Shown here piece by piece: positions 28,907-37,260 of a stretch of 64,000 nt of DNA (within the stretch, counting starts at the first letter, position 1; every line of letters begins with the position of its first letter). Under the pieces are notes generated by a model. That model was not told where the DNA came from, did no database searches, and worked only from the letters and a program-made list of their open reading frames with translations. Source of the stretch: C-114 sp963719285 (GTDB taxonomy: Bacteria > Chloroflexota > Limnocylindria > Limnocylindrales > CSP1-4); the NCBI GenBank assembly GCA_963719285.1, contig CAVRBO010000003.1:248001-312000 (forward strand), given 5' to 3'. Both the position numbers and the translations under genes were made by a program.

Positions 28907-29342
28907 CGAGCCGGTCGGGGGAGCAGGGACCCGGCCGAGGCGAGCACGGACGCGGCCTTCGGCAGTCGCGAGCCGGCCGTCGCGCGTCGCGAGCCGACCA
29001 GCAAGGTCCAACGGATCGTCTCTGAACGTTGAGCGAACGGATCGGCCAAGCGAGGGTCGAATGCGCGGCTCCGGGACGCACGACCCTGGCCAGACGCCCG
29101 GTGGGCCTTCAGCGATGTCCCTCCGCGCTGGCGCCGAGCACGAGCCGACGCGCGGCGGGCGATCCCGGAGCGCTTCGTGGCCTCGCGGAGCGCCCGGCGT
29201 TCCGGGGGCGCGCATTGGCCCCTGGCGCATACCCGCCGCGCCGGCTACCGCCGCGCCCGCCGCGCCGCCTACCGCCGCGCCGCCTACCGCCGCGGCCGCG
29301 CCCGCCGCGGCCTGGCGCCGCGCCGCGCCTGGGCCGCCGCCG
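28907..29342. other. 436-base intergenic region, no gene seen
   Basis: The first half has no supported gene. From about 29232 to 29340 it is a low-complexity run of CCGCCGCGCC and CTACCGCCGC units directly beyond the DUF192 stop. No terminator with a T-run was found. Confidence 0.5.
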
Positions 29343-29711
29343 TTACGCCGGGTCGAGGCGGACCAGATCCCCCGGCACGGTTCCGGACGCGTCGATGGCG
29401 CCCACCGGCAGCTCGATGACGCCGTGGGCGCCGCGCACGAGCGGCACGAGGCCGGTCCACGGTCGGAGCGCGCGGCGCACGGCCATCACCGGGCGCGCGC
29501 CGTCGGGGTCGGGGCGGCCGACGAAGACCGCATCGATCGCGAAGCGCATGAACATCATGTGGATGCCGTTGCTCTCAGGGAGCCACAGGCCGCCGTCCGC
29601 ATCGAGGTGCGCGCGACCCATCAGGCCCATGAACTTGCCCATGAGCAAATCGGCGACCTCGACCCGGGCGGCCAGCGAGGTCGACCGGGTGAGGTTGCGT
29701 GCCTTCAGCAT
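29343..29711 (-). CDS. DUF192 family protein
   Basis: 122 residues. The family core is present: ARNLTRSTSLAARVEVAD, FMGLMGRAHLDADGGLWL, the GIHMMFMRFAIDAVFV strand and GAHGVIELPVGAID near the end. DUF192 proteins are small beta-barrels of unknown biochemistry, often exported in other bacteria, but no signal peptide is visible here. It is the last gene of the Tad locus, 70 bases after tadC, a neighbourhood often seen for this family in high-GC phyla. Confidence 0.8.
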   Translation of the reverse strand: MLKARNLTRSTSLAARVEVADLLMGKFMGLMGRAHLDADGGLWLPESNGIHMMFMRFAIDAVFVGRPDPDGARPVMAVRRALRPWTGLVPLVRGAHGVIELPVGAIDASGTVPGDLVRLDPA

Positions 29712-29781
29712 CGGGAGGTCACGGGCGTCCGGGTCGGCCCAGGGCGCCGTCGGGTGTCCGAGGGCGGGTCGAGCGGGTCGC

Positions 29782-30726
29782 TCAGCCGCCGGCCGGGCTG
29801 CCCGCGCCGGACAGGTTCTGGATGATGAGGATCACGGCCGGGCCGAGGATGATGATGAAGAGCGACGGGAAGATGCACCCGACGAGCGGGAAGAGCATCT
29901 TGATCGGCGCCTTCGCCGCCATCTCCTCGGCGCGCTGCCGGCGCTCGATGCGGAGCTGCTCCGACTGGACCTGGAGCACCTTGCTGATCGAGACGCCGAG
30001 TTGCTCGGCCTGGATGATCGCACCGATGAAGTTCGTGAGCGCCGGCACTTCCGTGCGCGGGACGATGTCGCGGAGCGCCTCGCGGCGGACCTTGCCGACG
30101 CGGACCTCGGCCAGCGCCCGGCGGAACTCGTCGGTCAGCGGGCCCTTGAGCTTCTCGACGACCTTGCCGAGCGCCGCGTCGAAGCCGAGGCCGGCCCGGA
30201 CGGAGATCGTGAGCAGGTCGAGCGAGTCCGGGATCATCAGGAGGATGCCCTTCTGGCGCTTCTTGACCCGGCCACCGAGCCAGAACTCGGGGATCGTGTA
30301 ACCGAGGAGGAGGCCGACGGCGGCCATCACGATGCCGATCACGGGCGGGAAGCCGAGCAGACCGACGATGACGAACAGGAAGAAGAAGAGCGCGCCGCCG
30401 ATGACGGCCGCGATGGCCTTGATGCCGAGCCAGTCGGCGACCCGGAGGTCGCCCGGATTACCGGCCAGCGCGAGGCGCTTGGCGGTCCGGTCGGCGAACG
30501 AGGCGCTGGTGACCCGGGCGACCGTGCCCGACAGGCGGGCGGCCAGCGGGCGCAGCGTGCGCTCGAGGAACGGCGACTGGAGCTCGAGTTCCTCCAGGTT
30601 CTTGGCCTGCATGGATCCGAGCTGGGTCAGGCGCGCCTGGACCGGATCGACCGGCGATCCGCCGACGAGTCCGACGACGATGAGAAGGATTGCCCCCGCG
30701 GCTGCGAAGGCGATGACGATGGCCAT
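29782..30726 (-). CDS. tadC: Tad pilus inner-membrane platform protein TadC
   Basis: 314 residues of the type II/IV secretion F-domain family. Hydrophobic segments at the N-terminus, around residues 100-150 and at the C-terminus (LVGCIFPSLFIIILGPAVIL) flank the cytoplasmic GspF-like helical domain (IPDSLDLLTISVRAGLGFDA, VPALTNFIGAIIQAEQLGVS). With TadB it forms the platform that couples the TadA motor to pilin assembly. Four bases separate it from tadB. Confidence 0.9.
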   Translation of the reverse strand: MAIVIAFAAAGAILLIVVGLVGGSPVDPVQARLTQLGSMQAKNLEELELQSPFLERTLRPLAARLSGTVARVTSASFADRTAKRLALAGNPGDLRVADWLGIKAIAAVIGGALFFFLFVIVGLLGFPPVIGIVMAAVGLLLGYTIPEFWLGGRVKKRQKGILLMIPDSLDLLTISVRAGLGFDAALGKVVEKLKGPLTDEFRRALAEVRVGKVRREALRDIVPRTEVPALTNFIGAIIQAEQLGVSISKVLQVQSEQLRIERRQRAEEMAAKAPIKMLFPLVGCIFPSLFIIILGPAVILIIQNLSGAGSPAGG

Positions 30727-30730
30727 CGGG

Positions 30731-31738
30731 TCAGACCTCGATGTCGACGATCTTGCGGATGAGCATGAAGCCGATGAACATCATGAAACCGCCGAAGGCG
30801 AGGATGACCACGCCGGCCGGGAGGCCGAGGACTTCGGGTGGGTTCGCGAACATCGGATCCATGAAGTGGGGGGCGGCGAGGAACAGGAAGCCGGCCAGGG
30901 CGATCGGCAGGAGGCCGACCACGTAACCCGACAGGCGCTGCTGCGCGGTGAGGGTGCGGATCTCGCCCTTGATCCGGACGCGCTCGCGGATCGTGAACGC
31001 GATCGAGTCGAGGATCTCGGCGAGGTTGCCACCCACGGTGTGCTGGATGGAGATGGCCGTGGCCATCAGCTCGAGGTCGTCGGACCGGACGCGCCGGACC
31101 ATGTTCTCGAGCGCGGTCTCGAACGGAAGGCCGAGGTTGACCTCGCGGATGACCCGCGAGAACTCGGTCGAGATCGGCGGTCGCGACTCCCGGACGACCA
31201 GCTCGATCGCCTGGAGGAACGACGACCCCGCGCGGAGCGCATTGCCGATGAGGGTGATCGTGTCCGGCAGGTTCTTGTTGAAGGCGCCGAGCCGGCCGCT
31301 CTTGCGTCGGCCGAGCCAGAAGCGCGGGATCATGAACCCGATGAACCCGCCGATGAGCAGGAACAGCGGATTGCCGAACGCCGGCGCGACGAACGAGAGG
31401 CCGAGGAACAGGATCGGAACGCCGACCGTGGTCGCCGCCCAGATGCCGAGGTACTCCGAGACCTTGAGCTTGAGGTCGGCCCGCGCGATCTCACGGGCCA
31501 GGTTCGCGCCGAAGTCGCGCTGCTCGACGACCCGGTTGAGGTTCGCGAGCGCCACGCTCTGGGCGATCAGGTCGGAGATGGCTCCGTTGCCGGTCGCGAC
31601 CTTGTTGACTTCCTGCTTGCCTGACGCATACCGCTCGAGGCGCGAGTTGATGCCCGAACCCCGACCGGACGTGGCGATACCGAGGGCGATCAGCAGGATC
31701 GCGGCGGCGGCGATGGCGGCGACGGCGATGGTGGGCAT
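30731..31738 (-). CDS. tadB: Tad pilus inner-membrane platform protein TadB
   Basis: 335 residues, paralogous in fold to TadC. The F-domain reads NLPDTITLIGNALRAGSSFL and LMATAISIQHTVGGNLAEIL, with membrane segments near residues 5-25, 95-135 and two at the C-terminus (VGLLPIALAGFLFLAA; GVVILAFGGFMMFIGFMLI). It precedes tadC and follows tadA by 16 bases, the standard Tad order. Confidence 0.9.
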   Translation of the reverse strand: MPTIAVAAIAAAAILLIALGIATSGRGSGINSRLERYASGKQEVNKVATGNGAISDLIAQSVALANLNRVVEQRDFGANLAREIARADLKLKVSEYLGIWAATTVGVPILFLGLSFVAPAFGNPLFLLIGGFIGFMIPRFWLGRRKSGRLGAFNKNLPDTITLIGNALRAGSSFLQAIELVVRESRPPISTEFSRVIREVNLGLPFETALENMVRRVRSDDLELMATAISIQHTVGGNLAEILDSIAFTIRERVRIKGEIRTLTAQQRLSGYVVGLLPIALAGFLFLAAPHFMDPMFANPPEVLGLPAGVVILAFGGFMMFIGFMLIRKIVDIEV

Positions 31739-31754
31739 CGGTCAGCTGCTCCTC

Positions 31755-33164
31755 TCAGAAGTTGAAGCCGAAGAGGCCCGGCGGGAGATGGATGCCCATC
31801 ACCTCGAACTTCTCGACGAACTTCGGTCGGATACCGGTCGCCTTGAGGCGACCCTGGATCTTGCCTTCGACGATCCCGGTCTGCTCGAAGACGAACACAT
31901 CCTGCATGACGATCACATCACCTTCCATACCCTGGACCTCGGTGATGTTCACGATCTTGCGGGTCCCGTCCTTGAGGCGGCTCTGCTGGACGATGAGGTC
32001 GACCGCCGAGGCGATCTGCTCCCGGATGGCCCGCAGCGGCAGATCGACGCCGGCCATGAGGACCATCGTCTCGAGGCGGGCGAGCATGTCGCGGGGGCTG
32101 TTGGCGTGGCCGGTCGACATCGAGCCGTCGTGGCCCGTGTTCATGGCCTGGAGCATGTCGAGCGCCTCGCCCGACCGGCACTCTCCGACGATGATCCGGT
32201 CAGGACGCATCCGGAGGGAGTTGCGGACGAGCTCTCGGATCGGCACGGCGCCGCGACCCTCGATGTTCGGGGGGCGCGACTCGAGCGTGACCACGTGCTC
32301 CTGGCGGAGCTGGAGCTCGGCCGCGTCCTCGATCGTGACGATCCGCTCGTCGTTCGGGATGAACGAGGACAGGACGTTCAGGGTCGTCGTCTTGCCCGAG
32401 CCGGTACCGCCGGACACGAAGATGTTCAGGCGGGCCTCGACGCAGGCCTTGAGGAAGTCGAACATCTCCGGGGTGGCCGTGCCGAACCGGATGAGATCGT
32501 CGACCGTGAACGGGCTCGCCGAGAACTTCCGGATCGTGATGACCGGGCCGACCAATGACAGCGGCGGGATGATTGCGTTGACGCGGGACCCGTCGGTCAG
32601 GCGAGCGTCGACCATCGGCGACGACTCGTCGACGCGGCGACCGATCGGGGCGATGATCCGGTCGATGATCCGCATGACGTGGTCGTCGTTCTGGAAGACG
32701 ACGTTCGTCAGCTCGAGCTTGCCCGAGCGCTCGATGTAGACCTGGCGCGGGCCGTTGACCATGACTTCGGTGATGCTCTCGTCGCGCAGGAGCGGCTCGA
32801 GCGGCCCGAGGCCGATGATCTCGTCGGTGATCTGCTCCAGCATCCGGACGCGCTCGGCGCGCGTCAGGGCCAGGCCTTCCTCGTCGATGACCTTGCCGAA
32901 GATCTCTTCGATCTGGCGGCGCACCTCGACCTGGTTGGACAGGTCGAGCTTGGGGTCGAGGTCCTGGATGACCCGATTCTGGATCCGGAACTTGACATCT
33001 CGGAACGACTCGCGCACCGGACCCGACGACATCAGCCGGGCCTGAGGGGCCTGACCTCCGCCGGCTGGCGGCGGTGCTGCCGGGCCGCCGGGGGCGGCCG
33101 GACTACCCGGACCCGCGGTGGGGGTTCCCGGTCGAGCGCTCTCGATCCGCTTCAGGAGGGACAT
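31755..33164 (-). CDS. tadA: Tad pilus assembly ATPase TadA/CpaF
   Basis: 469 residues. After a Pro/Gly-rich N-terminal 40 residues comes the all-alpha domain and the secretion ATPase core: Walker A GGTGSGKT (252-259, Lys258), the Asp box TIEDAAELQL, Walker B-type IIVGECRSGEALDMLQAMNT and the His box GSMSTGHANSP. It is the hexameric motor that drives Flp pilus extension and perhaps retraction, since no second motor is present. A good AAAGGAG precedes ATG 33164. Confidence 0.95.
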   Translation of the reverse strand: MSLLKRIESARPGTPTAGPGSPAAPGGPAAPPPAGGGQAPQARLMSSGPVRESFRDVKFRIQNRVIQDLDPKLDLSNQVEVRRQIEEIFGKVIDEEGLALTRAERVRMLEQITDEIIGLGPLEPLLRDESITEVMVNGPRQVYIERSGKLELTNVVFQNDDHVMRIIDRIIAPIGRRVDESSPMVDARLTDGSRVNAIIPPLSLVGPVITIRKFSASPFTVDDLIRFGTATPEMFDFLKACVEARLNIFVSGGTGSGKTTTLNVLSSFIPNDERIVTIEDAAELQLRQEHVVTLESRPPNIEGRGAVPIRELVRNSLRMRPDRIIVGECRSGEALDMLQAMNTGHDGSMSTGHANSPRDMLARLETMVLMAGVDLPLRAIREQIASAVDLIVQQSRLKDGTRKIVNITEVQGMEGDVIVMQDVFVFEQTGIVEGKIQGRLKATGIRPKFVEKFEVMGIHLPPGLFGFNF

Positions 33165-33199
33165 CGCCTACGCTCCTTTGAGGCCCGAGGGCCTGATCA

Positions 33200-34453
33200 C
33201 TATCGCCATGCGAAGAGGCTCTTGTTCTTGACGGTCTTTTGGGCTTCTTCGCTGACCGGTGCGGCGGCATTCGCCTCGCCGACCAGCGTCGTCGCCAGCC
33301 GAAGGATGTCCTGGGAGACCTGGGTCTCCCGGTTCGACAGGAAGAACGGTACCCCCCGATTGAGGGCGTAGACGACGCTCCGACCGTCGCTGACGATCGA
33401 ATGGTCGACCTTTCGTCCGATGGAGTGCTCGACATCGGCGACCCGGATCCCGAGCGTCGAGTCGGCCCGGTTCAGGACCAGGCGCATCTTGCGGGCGTCG
33501 TAGCCGAGCTGGTCGGCCACTTCGAGGAAGAGACGCATGTTCTTGATGCTCGTGATCTCGAGGGTCAGCATCGTGAGGATGACGTCCGATGCGTCGAGGA
33601 TCGCCAGCGTCGTGTCGTTGAAGTAGCTCGAGCAGTCCACGATCACGAGATCGTTCGACTCGCGGAGCACCTCGAGGACGCGCTTCACGCCGCTCGGGGT
33701 GATGAGCTCGGCCATCTCGGGCGACGGCGGGGCGAGCAGGACCCGCACGCCCGATGAGTGGTTGATGACGAACGTGTCGATCGACTCCGGCTCGCCGCCG
33801 TTCTCGAGCTCCGGCACGAGGTCCGCGATGGACTTGTTCTTGGGATTCAGGTTGAGCAGCACGCCGACATCGCCGAACTGGAAGGAGCCGTCGACGATGA
33901 CGACCTTCTTGCCGAGCTCGGTCGCGGCCGCCACGGCCAGGTTGACCGCCACGGTCGTGCGGCCGACGCCGCCCTTCGGGCTGAACACGGCGACCACCTG
34001 GCCGGGATCCCGGCCGTTGGAGGCGCGGGCGGGCGCGGGGGCCGGGTTCGCGATGAGCATCCGGCTGGCCTTCTCGCGTTCCCGCGAATAGACCTGGCGG
34101 ATGGAGGCGGTGAGCTCGTCGCTGCTGAACGGCTTGACGAGGAACTCGCGCGCTCCGGCGAGCATCGAGCGGCGGAGGTAATCCGCCTCGCCCTGGACCG
34201 ACATCATCACGACCGCCGCGGTCGGGACCTCGGACGAGAGCTGCTCTGTGGCCGCGATGCCGTCCATGTCCGGCATGTTGATGTCCATCAGGATGACATC
34301 GGGCAGGAGCGTGGTGGCGACGCTCAGGGCCTCAGCGCCGGATGCGGCGGAGCCGACCACTTCGATGTCGCTCTCGAAACCGAGGAGCTTGGCGAGGTGG
34401 TCTCGTGTCTCCGGGATGTCATCGACGATGAGAACGCGGATCTGGTCGGCCAT
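33200..34453 (-). CDS. cpaE: CpaE/TadZ-like pilus localisation ATPase with an intact receiver domain
   Basis: 417 residues. Residues 1-122 are a response-regulator receiver with acidic pocket (VDDIP at 10-14), phosphoacceptor Asp57 in LMDINMPDMDG and Lys107 in LVKPF. Residues about 152-400 are a MinD/ParA-type ATPase with deviant Walker A SPKGGVGRTT (158-167). TadZ proteins usually carry a decayed receiver that places the pilus machine; this one has all catalytic residues, so phosphorylation by the kinases upstream is plausible. It precedes tadA by 35 bases. Confidence 0.9.
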   Translation of the reverse strand: MADQIRVLIVDDIPETRDHLAKLLGFESDIEVVGSAASGAEALSVATTLLPDVILMDINMPDMDGIAATEQLSSEVPTAAVVMMSVQGEADYLRRSMLAGAREFLVKPFSSDELTASIRQVYSREREKASRMLIANPAPAPARASNGRDPGQVVAVFSPKGGVGRTTVAVNLAVAAATELGKKVVIVDGSFQFGDVGVLLNLNPKNKSIADLVPELENGGEPESIDTFVINHSSGVRVLLAPPSPEMAELITPSGVKRVLEVLRESNDLVIVDCSSYFNDTTLAILDASDVILTMLTLEITSIKNMRLFLEVADQLGYDARKMRLVLNRADSTLGIRVADVEHSIGRKVDHSIVSDGRSVVYALNRGVPFFLSNRETQVSQDILRLATTLVGEANAAAPVSEEAQKTVKNKSLFAWR

Positions 34454-34545
34454 GATGCTCGTCTGCGGGGTGGTGGTGGCAAGGCTGGCCCGCCTCCGAT
34501 GGGGGGCGGGCCGACCTCAGGAGCCGATCGTTGGCCGACCGGCGC

Positions 34546-35505
34546 CTACTTGATGAGGATCTCGGGAGGAAGGACGCCGTACTTGTCGATGAGCGTCTTG
34601 AGGATGACTCCGTCCGTCTTCTCGAGCGGCGGCACGACCGTGACCGGGACACCGTTCTCGTCGAGGACCGGGCTACCGCTCGCGTCAACGGCGGTGTAAT
34701 CCTTGGGTGAGCGAAGGACGACGGCGATGGCCGTGGCGCCACGGTCCTGGGTCGTCCCGGCGGCGTCGCCGAGCTGCGCCCAGCGGATGACTTCGGACTG
34801 GTTCGCGGTGACCGCGACGATCAGGACCTCGTTCTGTCCGGTCAGGTTCGTTCCCGGCTGCTGCGGGGCCGTGATCTCGCCCGAGGGTCCGGGCGTCGGC
34901 GCCGGGGCGGCCGCGCTGTTGTCGACCGGCGGCGGCAGCTCGGTGCCGATGACCGTCAGGTTCTGGAGGACGAGCTTGACCGAAGTCTGGGGCACGCCCA
35001 GGTTGATGACGTTGGACTTGTTCGCCGGATCCGGGCCCGTGAGCTGGATCGCGATCGAGACGATGACGTCCACGCTGTCGCCGGTGTGGATGAGCGTACC
35101 GACGCCCGTCACCTGGTCGACCTGGATGGCCATCGCGCGGAGGCCCTTCGGGATGCTGTCGGTGACGTTCACCGCGGCGCCCGTTTCGGTGAAGTAGCTG
35201 AAGCCGATCTGCTCGCCGGCCGTGACAGCGCGGAAGACACGCTTGCCGATGGCCAGGCCCGGATCGGGGATCGAGTCGGTGGTGTAGGCCGCGATCGGCA
35301 CTTCGGCCGCTTCGATCATCGCAGCGGTCAGCTTCGTGCCGGCCGGGATGTCGAGCTTGGCCTGGACGACCTTGGCGGTCGTGGGCGGAGGCGTGGGTGT
35401 TGCGTCTGCACTCCCGCCTGGGGAGCTGATCATGATCACGCCGACGAATGCGACCGCAGCCAGCAGTACGCCGATGAGCAGGATCAGACGGTTACTTCGC
35501 TTCAA
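34546..35505 (-). CDS. cpaB: Flp pilus assembly protein CpaB/RcpC
   Basis: 319 residues with one N-terminal membrane helix (LILLIGVLLAAVAFVGVIMI), a short Pro/Thr linker, an SAF domain (VVQAKLDIPAGTKLTAAMIE) and the RcpC/CpaB C-terminal domain (LIHTGDSVDVIVSI). CpaB sits outside the membrane as a scaffold of the pilus channel, and in secretin-free cells presumably works at the wall. The start is TTG 35505, with GGGGAG seven bases upstream; no ATG gives this N-terminus. Confidence 0.88.
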   Translation of the reverse strand: MKRSNRLILLIGVLLAAVAFVGVIMISSPGGSADATPTPPPTTAKVVQAKLDIPAGTKLTAAMIEAAEVPIAAYTTDSIPDPGLAIGKRVFRAVTAGEQIGFSYFTETGAAVNVTDSIPKGLRAMAIQVDQVTGVGTLIHTGDSVDVIVSIAIQLTGPDPANKSNVINLGVPQTSVKLVLQNLTVIGTELPPPVDNSAAAPAPTPGPSGEITAPQQPGTNLTGQNEVLIVAVTANQSEVIRWAQLGDAAGTTQDRGATAIAVVLRSPKDYTAVDASGSPVLDENGVPVTVVPPLEKTDGVILKTLIDKYGVLPPEILIK

Positions 35506-35566
35506 GAGTTATCTCCCCAGCCGTGTGACAGGTGGCACCACTGTAGCACCGCTCTGGGGCGGCGCG

Positions 35567-35572
35567 ACTATA
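35567..35572 (-). promoter_or_regulatory. Possible -10 box before cpaB
   Basis: TATAGT on the minus strand, 61 bases before the cpaB start, with a poor -35 (TTCCTA at 18 bases). It would let the assembly genes be read separately from the pilins. Confidence 0.35.
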
Positions 35573-35654
35573 CCAAAGGGCTAGGACCATTAGGAAGAAT
35601 TGGCGGGATATCAGGGTCTTCCATGCATGCGTAGGTGGTGCTACGCGGGAGGCT

Positions 35655-35838
35655 CGGAGGCGCACCGACGGCCCGTCCGGAGGCGCACCGACGGCCCGTC
35701 CGGAGGCGCACCGACGGCCCGTCCGGAGGCGCACCGACGGCCCGTCCGGAGGCGCACCGACGGCCCGTCCGGAGGCGCACCGACGGCCCGTCCGGAGGCG
35801 CACCGACGGCCCGTCCGGAGGCGCACCGACGGCCCGTC
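35655..35838. repeat. Eight perfect tandem copies of a 23-bp repeat
   Basis: Units start at 35655 and every 23 bases thereafter with no spacers. Each runs CGGAGGCGCACC then GACGGCCCGTC, the second part being a hairpin (GACGG/CCGTC around one C). Degenerate units continue to about 35906, where they merge with the flp1 terminator. Because 23 is not a multiple of three, every frame reads the same 23-residue Arg/Pro-rich cycle, so the open frames here are not evidence of a gene. Confidence 0.95.
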
Positions 35839-35873
35839 CGGAGGCGCGTCGGGCGAGCCTCCGGAGACGCGAA

Positions 35874-35906
35874 GACGGCCCGCCCGGAGGTCCCGGACGA
35901 GCCGTC
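35874..35906 (-). terminator. Probable terminator of flp1
   Basis: On the minus strand GACGGCTCGTCCGG pairs with CCGGGCGGGCCGTC (14 bp, two G-U) around a five-base loop, then TTCGCG. It begins 45 bases past the flp1 stop. The tail is poor in T. Confidence 0.5.
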
Positions 35907-35950
35907 GTCGTGCGTCTTCACGGCGGTCGATCCGCCGCCCTTGGCGACCC

Positions 35951-36121
35951 CTAGACGGAGTTGCCGACGTTGCTGAGGATCTTGCTGACCTGGCCGCCCA
36001 GGAAGATGAGGGCGATGATCGCGACGATGGCGATGAGGGCAAGGATGAGTGCGTACTCGGCGAGCCCCTGGCCATCCTCCTCGCTGCGAAGCGAGGCGAT
36101 GAGCGCGTTGATGAACGACAT
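35951..36121 (-). CDS. flp: Flp-type major pilin (copy 1)
   Basis: A 56-residue prepilin. A short charged leader ends at Gly17, followed by QGLAEY, so the class IVb signal G-x4-EY is present with Glu at +5 after cleavage. A single hydrophobic helix follows (ALILALIAIVAIIALIFLG), ending VSKILSNVGNSV. The start ATG 36121 has AAGGAGGT 11 bases upstream and a strong promoter at 36265-36293. Its mature region is identical to that of the copy at 37003, suggesting recent duplication or conversion. Processing needs a TadV/CpaA peptidase that is not in the window. Confidence 0.93.
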   Translation of the reverse strand: MSFINALIASLRSEEDGQGLAEYALILALIAIVAIIALIFLGGQVSKILSNVGNSV

Positions 36122-36132
36122 GTTCTTCAGTT

Positions 36133-36140
36133 ACCTCCTT
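36133..36140 (-). promoter_or_regulatory. Strong ribosome binding site of flp1
   Basis: AAGGAGGT on the minus strand, near full complementarity to the 16S tail, as expected of an abundant structural protein. Confidence 0.7.
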
Positions 36141-36656
36141 TCCGTCGAGAGTCCCCCGCGGACGCGGGAGCCAGTCGGCGCGTCGGACGCGGATACCCCG
36201 CGCCGAGCGACCTCGGCATGCACCGGCGAGCGCGATCTCCCGCGCAGGCCGGTGCGGCCGCGCCACACTACGGAGGAGCCCCCGATGTGTCAAGAACCGC
36301 GACCTACCTATCGGGGAGTGGGCGGTCCGGCTCCCACTGGCGGCCGAACCGGGCGGGGAGTGCCCAGGGCCCGATGTCGCCGGGTGGAACGTTTGACGCT
36401 GGAAGCGGGCCCGGGCGACCGTCGGTGCTCCATGAGTGCGATCGACTGACCACGGGCCAGGCGTCCTCCACGCCCGTTCGCGGCGGTCGCCCGGGTCGCC
36501 CGTTCCGTGGGCACGCATCCGACCCTGGGAACGGCCGTTGCGGCCCGTAACGTTCCGGGGACGACCATCCGACCTTGGGCGGACGAGGCTCAGCAGACGA
36601 GCCGCCGCTCGCTACCGCGCCCGTCACCGCGCCGGCCGCCGCGCCGGGGCCCGGCG
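36141..36656. other. Intergenic region between flp2 and flp1
   Basis: Apart from the flp1 promoter and leader, nothing coding is supported here. It contains short direct repeats such as CCGACCTTGGG/CCGACCCTGGG and GACGCCCGTTCGC-like segments, without recognisable function. Confidence 0.45.
36265..36293 (-). promoter_or_regulatory. Promoter of flp1
   Basis: On the minus strand TTGACA (36288-36293), exactly 17 bases, then TAGTGT (36265-36270). Transcription would start near 36258, leaving a leader of about 135 bases before flp1. This is the best consensus promoter in the window. Confidence 0.72.
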
Positions 36657-36695
36657 GACAAACGAAGATCGCCCGGGCGGTGGGCCCGGGCGATC
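36657..36695 (-). terminator. Intrinsic terminator of flp2
   Basis: On the minus strand GATCGCCCGGGC pairs perfectly with GCCCGGGCGATC (12 bp, five-base loop), followed by TTCGTTTG. It lies 29 bases past the flp2 stop. Confidence 0.82.
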
Positions 36696-36723
36696 CGTGA
36701 GTGCGATGCGATCCGTGAGTCGG

Positions 36724-36894
36724 CTAGACAGACTTCCCGAGTGAACTGAGGATCTTGCTGACGGAGCCTCCCAGGAACAGGAGGGCGATGATGGCGATCA
36801 CTGCGATGAGAGCGAGGATGAGCGCGTACTCGGCGAGACCCTGTCCGTCGTCGTCGCTCCACGGACCGCACAGCGCGGTGAACCGTGAGCGCAT
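36724..36894 (-). CDS. flp: Flp-type pilin (copy 2, divergent leader)
   Basis: 56 residues, same architecture as copy 1: leader to Gly17 then QGLAEY and the ALILALIAVIAIIALLFLG helix, ending VSKILSSLGKSV. The leader (MRSRFTALCGPWSDDDG) is unlike those of copies 1 and 3, and the tail has Lys in place of Asn. The start ATG 36894 has a GGGGGT purine run nearby. It lies directly behind the flp3 terminator with no promoter of its own that I can see, so it is probably made by read-through at lower level. Confidence 0.9.
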   Translation of the reverse strand: MRSRFTALCGPWSDDDGQGLAEYALILALIAVIAIIALLFLGGSVSKILSSLGKSV

Positions 36895-36937
36895 CGGACT
36901 ACCCCCTGCGGAGGCCGACCGGCTGGTGTGACCGGCC

Positions 36938-36981
36938 GGAAAAGGACCGGACCGCCGGGCTCACAGCGAGCTCGGCGGTCC
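36938..36981 (-). terminator. Intrinsic terminator of flp3
   Basis: On the minus strand GGACCGCCG-A-GCTC and GAGC-C-CGGCGGTCC form a 13-bp stem with one mismatch, followed by GGTCCTTTTCC. It starts 22 bases past the flp3 stop and leaves flp2 downstream. Confidence 0.75.
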
Positions 36982-37002
36982 GTAGATCCGTAACGCGGCG
37001 AA

Positions 37003-37173
37003 CTAGACGGAGTTGCCGACGTTGCTGAGGATCTTGCTGACCTGGCCGCCCAGGAAGATCAGAGCGATGATCGCGACGATCGCGATGAGGGCGAGGATCA
37101 GCGCGTACTCGGCGAGACCCTGGCCTTCCTCGTCCCGACGAAGCGAGGCGAGGAACGAATTGATAAGAGCCAC
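37003..37173 (-). CDS. flp: Flp-type major pilin (copy 3)
   Basis: 56 residues: leader MALINSFLASLRRDEEG, then QGLAEY and a mature part identical to copy 1. The start is GTG 37173, seven bases after AGGAGG. A nearer ATG at 37178 is out of frame and too close to the ribosome site. Copies 1 and 3 differ mainly in the leader, so the assembled subunit would be the same from either gene. Confidence 0.92.
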   Translation of the reverse strand: MALINSFLASLRRDEEGQGLAEYALILALIAIVAIIALIFLGGQVSKILSNVGNSV

Positions 37174-37180
37174 TGCATGG

Positions 37181-37186
37181 CCTCCT
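37181..37186 (-). promoter_or_regulatory. Ribosome binding site fixing the GTG start of flp3
   Basis: AGGAGG on the minus strand, seven bases before GTG 37173. Confidence 0.7.
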
Positions 37187-37221
37187 GGATGAGTTCGATT
37201 CCCTCGATCGAGGGCATCGCC

Positions 37222-37260
37222 AATATATGGCCACTTCGAACGGGCGGATACTGACCCGTT
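37222..37260 (-). promoter_or_regulatory. Possible flp3 promoter with overlapping inverted repeat
   Basis: TATATT on the minus strand (37222-37227) is a candidate -10 with a weak -35 (TATCCG). The -35 lies inside an inverted repeat, AACGGG-N10-CCCGTT (37239-37260), where a regulator such as the nearby NarL-type protein could bind. Confidence 0.4.

Noticed and set aside
35655..35838. CRISPR array
   Set aside because: The 23-bp units follow each other with no spacers, are partly palindromic within each unit, and no cas gene is near; it is a tandem repeat.
35600..36550. Arg/Pro-rich repeat proteins of about 316 residues on both strands through the 23-bp array
   Set aside because: All frames cycle through the same repeat because 23 is not divisible by three; there are no start signals, and the frames run across the flp1 gene and its promoter.
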